Assembly (NCBI GenBank): GCA_049724395.1
Contig: JAUGWO010000125.1
Location: 1 to 47,978 of the forward strand
DNA from: Spongospora subterranea f. sp. subterranea
Lineage: Eukaryota; Endomyxa: Phytomyxea; Phytomyxea; Plasmodiophorida
Direction of reading: 5' to 3'
Length of the DNA stretch: 47,978 nt
Positions 40,936 to 47,978 of this stretch are shown here, one piece after another. Under the pieces are notes generated by a model that saw only the letters and a program-made list of their open reading frames with translations, was not told where the DNA came from and did not search any database. Each line of letters opens with the position of its first letter. Positions within the stretch are counted from its first letter, which is position 1. A program made the translations under genes and the position numbers.

Positions 40936-41067
40936 GAAGGCTGTATGTACATTGTGCTTATTCGAGAGAGGCAACGGGGTGCCAATTGGGTTGTATTATT
41001 TCCCCCCTCAGGGAGGTAATTTCAAATCGACGGCGACGTTTCTAGGTTTCGAACCTGGTCGGCCCAA
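40936..41067. other. Border region
   Basis: Short stretch between the integrase-type relic and the repeat-built frame at 41068; nothing recognised. Confidence 0.3.
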
Positions 41068-41127
41068 GTGGGGAACTACCTCAGAATTTATCAACATAAG
41101 TTCACGACCGACACTCTTCGAATTGGT

Positions 41128-41284
41128 CTATATACAAGTTGGATGACGGGGTTGGCAGCAATGTTGGAAAATTCGGAGAGTTCGATTCCCTTAGTGCTCA
41201 CAGCATTTTGGGGTCTGGCGAAATTTCCAACACTCTGGGAATCAACCAATCTGCTGCCAACCCCGTCATCGAACTTGTATATAG
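41128..41284. repeat. Hairpin with 33-bp stem
   Basis: 41128-41160 (ending GACGGGGTTGGCAGCA) is the reverse complement of 41252-41284 with one mismatch; the loop is about 91 bases, and parts of it (TGTTGGAAA and GGGAATCAACC) also pair imperfectly. Confidence 0.75.
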
Positions 41285-41752
41285 GACCCATTCGAAGATT
41301 GTCGCCGAAACATTGCGATATTTTTGACCAATCAAAACGACCGTCCGATGATAAAATTTTCGGATCGACCTCTACGAACGACTCTGACCAGGATATGGTC
41401 AGGACGAAGGTGGTTGAGAAGACCAACGGATCTTTAGCCTGCGGCCCACCGCACCGCTCTTCCCGCCCGGGAGACCTCAGAATATATCAACATCCGTTCA
41501 CGACCGACACTCTTAGAATTGGTCTACGAACAAAGCGAGAGAGAAAGATGAAGACGAAGAACGACAGTCAGGCGGGGAAGTCAGCTCACGAAAGGTGGTA
41601 CGGTAGTGTGGTCTCTGTTCCCCTCAATACCATGTTGATCAGCAAGTACGTTTTGGATTTTATTGGTCTCAATATTCAGAATTTGTTTGAAAAAATGTCC
41701 CAATCTAACCCAGAATTCGATGTCGCTCACCTGGAAGAATTATCTGCTGGCG

Positions 41753-42061
41753 GACTCCATCGAGTGGGGTCTTTCGCCGACTGGTCCACATCCCAATTGT
41801 CTGATTCCAATTCGAACGCTGATCTTCCCCTTTCCGAAGATGATGACATCGACCATTGTGCGGTGGTAGACGTTGTTTCTCTGGCCAATTTGATTTCTCG
41901 GACTGGCAATTTGCGTCCGGAAGGTTGTGCGCCTCAAACCGATCACTGGTCGTGGGCGTTCTCGCGCAGACAATTGGGATGTGGACCAGTCGGCGAAAGA
42001 CCCCACTCAATGGATTCCAGCAGGCGCACAACCTTCCGGACGCAATTGCCAGCCCGAGAAA
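41753..42061. repeat. Interleaved inverted repeats (A-B-A'-B' order)
   Basis: Arm A (41753-41804, with GGGTCTTTCGCCGACTGGTC) pairs with A' (41967-42014). Arm B (41894-41934, with GTCCGGAAGGTTGTGCGCC) pairs with B' (42022-42061). Because the order is A, B, A', B', the two stems cannot both form in a simple nested fold. It looks like an inverted copy of a B-A unit placed beside separated A and B copies. Confidence 0.8.
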
Positions 42062-42138
42062 CTGACTTCTGGTTCATGTCTGCGAGGGCTTCAACATTTT
42101 CTCGGTTTTTCCACCATCGGGACGGGACGCCTTCGTGA

Positions 42139-42830
42139 TGTTTGCCTGAACAGGGAAAACAATCAACAATAATGTTGTCTCCAAAACTGAATGAGCTACA
42201 TACCGGAAAATTCTTAACGGCCTTGGAACGAATGTGAATCTCGCCATTCCTGGACGCCTCTTCGATCATCCATTTCGTGACAGTAGCGCGCCTTGAGATT
42301 GTTACTCCATGCTGCAAAGCGCGTTTCCGAGTGCCTGCAACAGAATCATGGGCAGAGGCCTTCACAGAATCATCGATGTCCTTTCCGGGCATCTCAACGT
42401 CTACAACATGGTTGTTACCACCCTTTGCGAGCTATTGGCGGGCAAAAGCTGCAATGATGGGCGAAGGAGAGAATACAGATAGAGGTACTCTGCAAAGTAT
42501 AATATGAAAACGGAAACTGAATAAAAATGCATTTTTACTTGTTCTTTGAATTCTTGGGTTGCATTGGTTGCAACTGATCGCGCCATCGACAACACTCCGG
42601 CCATGCATAAAGATATAGATTGATGGCATCCAAGGCAAAGGAAAGGTTGTGCTTAAATTCTCAATCGTAGCGAAGTCATTATTGTCGAATCCCCATTTCC
42701 AGATTCTCTGCTTCAATCTATGTATGAGACACTCCTCCTGCGTACGCTGACCAACCATGATTACACACAATAACACCAAGAGGTATTTGATCGCCGTTGG
42801 CGCAACTCGGCACGGCGGGCGTTGATATCC
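42139..42830 (-). pseudogene. Unrecognised minus-strand fragment
   Basis: A minus-strand frame from 42392 reads MPGKDIDDSVKASAHDSVAG and then TKWMIEEASRNGEIHIRSKAV, an acidic-basic, possibly helix-turn-helix-like segment, before running into the repeat block below 42138. Such a segment may be the N-terminus of a transposon protein. A second frame (42432-42779) has no motif. Low confidence. Confidence 0.3.
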
Positions 42831-42869
42831 TCAAGTTTATCAGGTATAACTATCACACTAATTTTCACA

Positions 42870-42905
42870 CTCACACTAAATACGGTAAACGGCGTAGTTT
42901 TCAGA
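42870..42905. repeat. Isolated MITE-like terminal repeat
   Basis: CACACTAAATACGGTAAACG, followed by a GTTTTC string a few bases on, matches the right end and outer flank of the element at 20542-20767. No partner end was found nearby, so this is either a truncated copy or the end of a larger related element. Confidence 0.5.
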
Positions 42906-43251
42906 AACCGTTTAAAAGGTAACTCATATCGCGTTCCAATCTAATCCGGTCACCGATGAAAACTCCATAATCGACCACCTGCATGGTATCAGTGGCTTCG
43001 GTAGAGAATTCGTAAAGACACCTTTTAAACCATCGAGCAACAATTTTCGTCAAAAGAAATCTGCGATGGATGAACCAAAAAAATCAGAACGACGCCACAT
43101 CCATTGATGGTGGATGCGCGTCTCGCCAATAGTCAAGGAGGTGTAATAGAAGTCGACCTTGGGGTTGATAGGTGAATCTTTGCGCCATTGGCCATCGCCC
43201 GGTCCTCGGTGTGAGTGACGGACTCTTTTGTTTCAGGTTGTTGGAAACGTG

Positions 43252-43485
43252 ATGGGGAAGTGGTCGAAAGAATCACGAGGCAAAGCCGCTGTCGTGGCTC
43301 TGGCGTTCGGCGTACTCGGTGCCGTATCGTTCGCACACATATATTTGCCCTTCTTCAGTCCAGATAGCGATCTGCGTCGGCGACATGTTCGCGAGGGAAA
43401 GACAGGAGGAGAGATAACGCCATTGAACCCGGTTGTTGATCACCCATCGCCGTCAATGTGGAGCCGATTATCGCCAAAATCCTAA
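43252..43485 (+). CDS. Possible small single-pass membrane protein, 77 residues
   Basis: From the ATG at 43252: MGKWSKESRGKAAVVALAFG, a hydrophobic stretch about residues 11-34 with GVLGAVSFAHIYLPFF, then a basic segment (DLRRRHVREGKTGG) and a Pro-rich tail. One membrane helix, basic ends and small size resemble mitochondrial inner-membrane assembly factors, but I cannot name a family. TTTCAG just upstream (43230-43235) could be an intron acceptor. The only non-repeat, protein-like frame between 42900 and 43800. Confidence 0.4.
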   Translation: MGKWSKESRGKAAVVALAFGVLGAVSFAHIYLPFFSPDSDLRRRHVREGKTGGEITPLNPVVDHPSPSMWSRLSPKS

Positions 43486-43806
43486 TGAACGATGCTTTGC
43501 GATAGCCGTGATTTGCAGCTCAATGGACGTACATGTTATGCACGTAGGACGAAGGCTAGTGATTATCAGGCGAGCCCTTTAGGTGCACTACGGTAGGCGC
43601 CCGGAGTATATTTTCAGCAAGCAACAAACCTGAAACATCGATACAAATCGAGCCTGTTTCTATGCACGAGTTATGCCATCATGGCCAACGCCCACTTTGA
43701 AGCTTTCGCGTCGTTCCTGGATGACTTCGATGCTGAGTGACTTGGATGCTGAAATGCAACAGCTGAACGAGAATTTGCATGCTCGCGTGGAGTATGGTGC
43801 AAGCGT
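43486..43806. other. Downstream flank of the gypsy element
   Basis: No gene recognised. The 3-prime LTR of the minus-strand gypsy element should begin in or just left of this stretch, but without its 5-prime LTR in the window no terminal match can be made. Confidence 0.35.
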
Positions 43807-46644
43807 TTATTCACCAGGGCAAGTGGTTTCTTGAAATGGAGGTGTTGAATGAGGAGCTGGAGTGGCCATACAACGGCGAGGGCGAGGACGCGTCCTCCAT
43901 CGTCGCTTCATTGGACAAGGTCGAGTTGTATTCCAATCGATTCTCTTCACCATGACTAACTCGCCCAGTGAATATGCGGGAGCCTCAGAACGTTTGTTAT
44001 CGGCATATTTTTTCATCGAAAACACGGCCTGTTCAAGTTGTCGTCGTAAAAATAAGCGAATGCTTCGTAAATGGTTTGCCCTTTCATCAGCGGACGGATT
44101 CGCTTGTGATTGGCAGAATGATGGGACGTCGATGGTGCGGGGATGGAACCCATAGTTTGCAAAAAATGGGGAAACTTTGGTCGATGAGTGTTCGGTGTTG
44201 TTGTATTGGAATTCAGCCAGCGCCAACCAATCTTCCCAGTCGTCCTGCTGGTAGGAAGTAAACGTCCTTAAATACTGCTCTACAACTTGGTTAACCCTTT
44301 CTGTCTGTCCGTTGGTCTGCGGGTGTCTCGACGTAGATAGTTTCCGTTGAATCTGTAGCCGTTGGAGAAGGCATTTCCAAAATCCTGCAACCATCTGCGG
44401 GCCACGGTCTGATACAATATCGTCTGGGAGTCCATGAAGCCGGAACACTTGTCGTAGCATCAATTCAGCCAACTGTGGCGATGTGATTGATTCTTTACAA
44501 GCAATAAAATGCGCCATTTTCGACAAACGATCAACCACGACGAGAATTGAGTCGAAACCGTTGGATTTGGGTAGTTTGACTATGAAGTCTAATGAAATTG
44601 ATCGCCATAAATCCGTTGGAATGGGTAACGGTTTTAACAGTCCTGGTGGTGCCTTGCGCTGCAATTTGGTTCGCTGGCAACGATCACACGATTTGACGTA
44701 GCGTCGAACGAAATCATTCATTCCGGACCACCAAAAATGTCGTTGCACTGCTTGAAGCGTTTTCCGCCGACCTAAATGACCTCCCAATGGGGAGTCATGG
44801 AGCTGTGTGAGTACTTTGAGTTGCCCCGTTTCTCTAGGTACTACAAGTGCCTGTTCTTTGTACAATAACCCGTCATGAACGTGAAAGGGCTTGGTGACGT
44901 GGCGGATTTGTTGCTGAACTGCAGAATCGTGTGATTGAGATTCTCTGATAATATTATTGAGACCCTCCAGACCGGATTGAATTGCATTCAATTCTAGTGG
45001 AGCAACGCTAAGGCTGTCTTCTAGTAGTAAACAAGTTCGCTGCTGTTGCCACACGGGATCATTAGGCTGTATCTCGTACTCAGGGCGTCTCGACAAGGCG
45101 TCTGGTTGCCCAGAGAGTGAACCAGCACGATGATGTATCACATAATCATATTCCGACAATATCATAGACCAGCGTGCTTGTCGTCGGTTGAGAAGCTTCG
45201 ATGATGAGAAATAACGGAGATTATTATGGTCAGAGAGGACCTTAATCTTGTGTGGACTACCTTCTAAGTAATGTCGCCAACGGGAAATAGCCACCACGAC
45301 CGCCAGTAATTCCTTGTCGTGCGTCTCGTAGTTGATTTCTGCCGGTGTGAGTTTGCGTGAATGGAATGCAATCGGGCGTAATTTTCCATCAGTCTGAACC
45401 TGCGATAATATCATGCCGATCGCGAAGTCGGAAGCGTCGGTCTCCACTATACACGGGGCAAAAGGGATGAAATGGGCTAATATTGGTGCTTGAGAGAAGG
45501 CCCGTTTGAGTGCGTCAAAAGATGCTTGATGCTGAGGTTGCCAAGAAAACGGTACATCCTTCTTAGTCAGCTCGTATAGTGGTGCTGCATATTGGGAGTA
45601 ACCAGAGATGAAATCACGGTCAAACTTGGCGAATCCCAAAAAACATTGAATCCCCTTGACGGACGTCGGTGTTTGCCACGAGGTGATATTGGAGGTTTTC
45701 TCTGGATCCATTTCGATTCCTTGCGGGCTGATGATGTAACCCAGAAATTCTACACGTCGAACTCCAAAAGCGCATTTCTCCAGCTTGGCAAACAACTTCT
45801 TCTCACGCAAACGTTGCAAAACCACCTTTACGTGAGCTTCGTGTTTCTCTGGATCCTGCGAATAAATCAAGATATCATCCAGGTATACCACCACGAATTT
45901 TCCCAGGCAGTCCTGGAACGTCTCGTTCATGAATCTTTGAAACGAGGCTGGGGCATTCTTGAGGCCAAATGGCATAACTTGGTATTCGAAATGACCGTAC
46001 TTGCAATTAAACGCCGTTTTCCATTCATCTTCTGGTCTGATTCTCACTAGATTGTACGCGCCTCGAAGGTCAATCTTGGTGTAGCATTTGGCGCTAGCGA
46101 GTTGTTGTAAAATATCGTCGATTAGTGGTAGAGGATATGGTTCTCGCTTCGTGATTGCGTTAAGTGACCTGTAATCTACACACAATCTCAGCGAACCATC
46201 CTTCTTCTTAACAAATAGAATCGGCGCTCCGAGAGGAGATTGGGAATTCCTGATAAAACCTCGCTGCAGATTGTCTTGAAGGTAAGATTGCAGTACCGGG
46301 TCCTCTTTCGCTGAGATGGAATAGCAGGGTTTGTAAGGGAGGTTTCCGGCCTCTTCCTCGAGGTTGATGGCACAATCGACGCCAGGTCGGTGTGGTGGAA
46401 GAGACTCGGCTCCCTCTTTCGAGAAAACATCAACAAAGTCTGCATACTGGTTGGGGAGTTGGACCGAATCTTGTCGTTCTACCGTCTCGTCGAAGATTTT
46501 ACCAGGCGATCCAACTTCATCACTTTGCGTCGATTGGATAACCAAATGCGGGTTGTCCATTTCTGGCGAAGCGATGGGGTGTCGAGCAGCGATTGTGAGA
46601 TTTTTCCAGTCTATGAATGGGTTGGCCTGTCTTAAGAATGACAT
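43807..46644 (-). mobile_element. Ty3/gypsy pol: reverse transcriptase, RNase H, integrase
   Basis: A continuous frame of 945 residues on the minus strand. In order: a protease-distal linker, reverse transcriptase (LCVDYRSLNAITKREPYPLP; VVYLDDILIYS active site), connection segment (IQCFLGFAKFDRDFI), RNase H (ETDASDFAIG; NYETHDKELLAVV), integrase zinc-binding domain (HLGRRKTLQAVQRHFWWSGM ... CDRCQ), integrase core (LDFIVKLPKSNGFDSILVVVD; DRGPQMVAGFW; HPQTNGQTERVNQVVEQY) and a C-terminal tail. It looks nearly whole, with perhaps one break near the end. Its integrase closely resembles the truncated relics beside the PaxB-like genes, so it belongs to the family that left them. Confidence 0.95.
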
Positions 46645-47914
46645 TCCAAGAACAACAGGGTGAACTGAAAAACTTGGCTTGGAACTGGATATCAGCTATG
46701 GAAAAATGGAGGAGATGTGTCTGATGGGTTACGGATCGAAGACGTCGACCGTCAATCACTGTCAGTGGAATCGGACAGCTCAATAGTTCTACCGGAATTT
46801 GATGAAATCGAGCGAACCCACGGTCAATGAACAGGGAAGTAGCTCCGGAATCGATGAACGCGACGTTGTCGATGACCGCCATCGCGGGGAGCCACGATAT
46901 GGAACACGGTGGACAGAGCATGGCGGTTATTGTATTCTCGAATACTACCGCCGAAATGCGTTGGGGAGACGAATACTGGAAAGGTCGCTGTGTATTAGTG
47001 GGTGGTCGTGGAGGGAGGTTATGGGCCGCGATTGAATGGCCAGGTTCGCCACAATAAATACATAATCCTTCGCGACGGCGTCGAGTTTTCTCCTCCACCG
47101 TCAGAGCCTCGCGGGGAGTGCTAATGGCGTTCATTGATAAGTTTGCCTCGGTTGGCGTTTCGAACGGGTTAATGGCGTCGATTACCATGGGCACCGGTCG
47201 TTGTGAGCCTGGACGGGGACGGAACAGCTTAGATGGTTGACGCGGTAAGAAAGGAGGAGGAGGACGGGAATATGATTGGGGCTGGGGTAATGGGGTCATA
47301 GTTCGTCCGGCCTGTCGTTGACCCAGGCGCTGATCAAGCCGCAAAGCGTCGGTGATTAATTGGACGAGCGATGTCGCAGTAGGTACGGTCAGCAAGAGGT
47401 CCTGTATCTCGTCGTTTAGGCCACGACGGAACACATGTTGAGCTGCCCGCTCATCCCAGCCGGCGTCGGCAACCAGTTGTTGGACATGGGAAGCGTAAGC
47501 AGCTACTGTTCGTCGCCCTTGTTTTATCATGGATAACATATCCGCCGCCGAGGTCGCCCGGTTTGGATCGTCAAAACGTTGACGAAATAGATAGAGGAAT
47601 TGTTGGAAATTGTTGAAGAGGGCTGGGTCTTGGTTCTCGAAATATGGATTGAACCATTCCCTGGCTAGTCCTGTTAGTAAACTACCGATTAGTAAGATTC
47701 TGGACGTGTCAGTAGAGTACGTAACAGGTTGCTGCTGGATCACCAGAAGGATCTGATTTATGAAACCTCTGACCGATGTCGGATCGCCATTGAATGGTTC
47801 GGGCAGATGCGCCTTCGGTTCCCTGTGATTGTACTGTGGTTGTGCGGCCCTCGGTTCTAGCGTGCGAAGTTGCTCCTGCATACTTTGAATCGTTTGTTGC
47901 AGTTGTAATATCAT
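46520..47914 (-). mobile_element. Ty3/gypsy gag and protease
   Basis: A 464-residue frame. An N-terminal coil, gag core (LPEPFNGDPTSVRGFINQIL; WFNPYFENQD; FRQRFDDPNRATSAADMLSM), a zinc knuckle (CIYCGEPGHSIAAH, whose last Cys position is not conserved in the usual way) and a protease motif (AFIDSGATSLFIDRGFARF). It overlaps pol by about 125 bases in another frame, as in elements that express pol by ribosomal frameshifting. Upstream 47915-47978 would hold the leader; the 5-prime LTR is beyond the window. The element looks young compared with the other retroelements here. Confidence 0.93.
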
Positions 47915-47978
47915 CTCGGTCGTGTCAGCTGTTCATCGAGTTTTACCTTTCTTTGATATACCTTCTTCATTTTAGCAG

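Larger units (their letters stand above)
41068..42138 (+). other. Long frame made largely of inverted and direct repeats
   Basis: A 356-residue uninterrupted frame, but it contains a repeated block (RIYQHKFTTDTLRIGL and RIYQHPFTTDTLRIGL, 41089-41136 and 41476-41523), a hairpin (41128-41284) and interleaved inverted repeats (41753-42061), and the minus strand is also open over much of it. No domain was recognised. It may be a repetitive non-coding element whose open frame is fortuitous, or a fast-evolving low-complexity gene. Confidence 0.3.

Noticed and set aside
41943-42392. 149-residue minus-strand frame as a complete gene
   Set aside because: Its C-terminal third runs into the inverted-repeat block and overlaps the open plus-strand frame, so only the N-terminal part was noted as a fragment.
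43486-43806. 3-prime LTR of the right-hand gypsy element
   Set aside because: Its place is expected here, but without the other LTR in the window no boundary can be supported.

Overview
This window is eukaryotic and dominated by repeats. It most resembles a repeat-rich fungus, perhaps an early-diverging one. Reasons: Ty3/gypsy, Ty1/copia, LINE and PIF/Harbinger relics lie packed together; the only recurring host-like gene family resembles the fungal PaxB-type membrane terpene cyclases; and one large gene joins a fungal/bacterial-type alginate-lyase fold to a Ser/Thr-rich stalk and a membrane anchor. Some gypsy fragments carry a GVRxDP-type motif also common in oomycete elements, so the lineage stays uncertain. 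No rRNA, tRNA or CRISPR was recognised.

Layout. Positions 1-16171 form a giant inverted repeat: left arm about 1-6565, right arm about 9475-16171, spacer about 2.9 kb. Reading inwards, each arm holds a short outer sequence, a 52-bp minisatellite array, an LTR-like segment, a gypsy pol relic, a PIF/Harbinger transposase relic, an intact PaxB-like gene and a gypsy protease/integrase relic. Outside the arrays the arms are nearly identical, with only a few 1-nt differences in the parts I compared. The spacer holds another, damaged PaxB-like copy and an odd mosaic in which minisatellite text is threaded through otherwise recognisable sequence.

Positions 16205-19261 hold a broken copia element, followed by a peptidase-like/zinc-finger-like fragment (19262-19876), a MITE-like element (20542-20767), a deleted LINE copy, and a block (about 21540-26540) collinear with the spacer and inner right arm (about 6566-10960). 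That block carries two more PaxB-like genes, one interrupted by an N gap. Positions 26545-32700 contain unrecognised short frames, a cluster of inverted and direct repeats, a LINE relic and a pair of inverted P-loop fragments. The clearest host gene is the alginate-lyase-like membrane protein at 32731-35607 (minus). After it come a second copia relic (37690-38940), an integrase-type transposase relic (39435-40935), a repeat-built segment with inverted repeats (41068-42138), a possible small membrane-protein gene (43252-43485), and a gypsy element whose long gag-protease and pol frames look nearly whole (43807-47914, minus, running to the window edge).

How the parts relate: every substantial PaxB-like copy lies tail to tail with the same truncated gypsy integrase at the same junction, so gene plus relic was duplicated as one block. 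Several copies share a promoter-proximal segment containing a palindrome. The right-hand gypsy element is clearly related to those integrase fragments. Assembly error must be considered for the inverted repeat and especially for the minisatellite mosaic.
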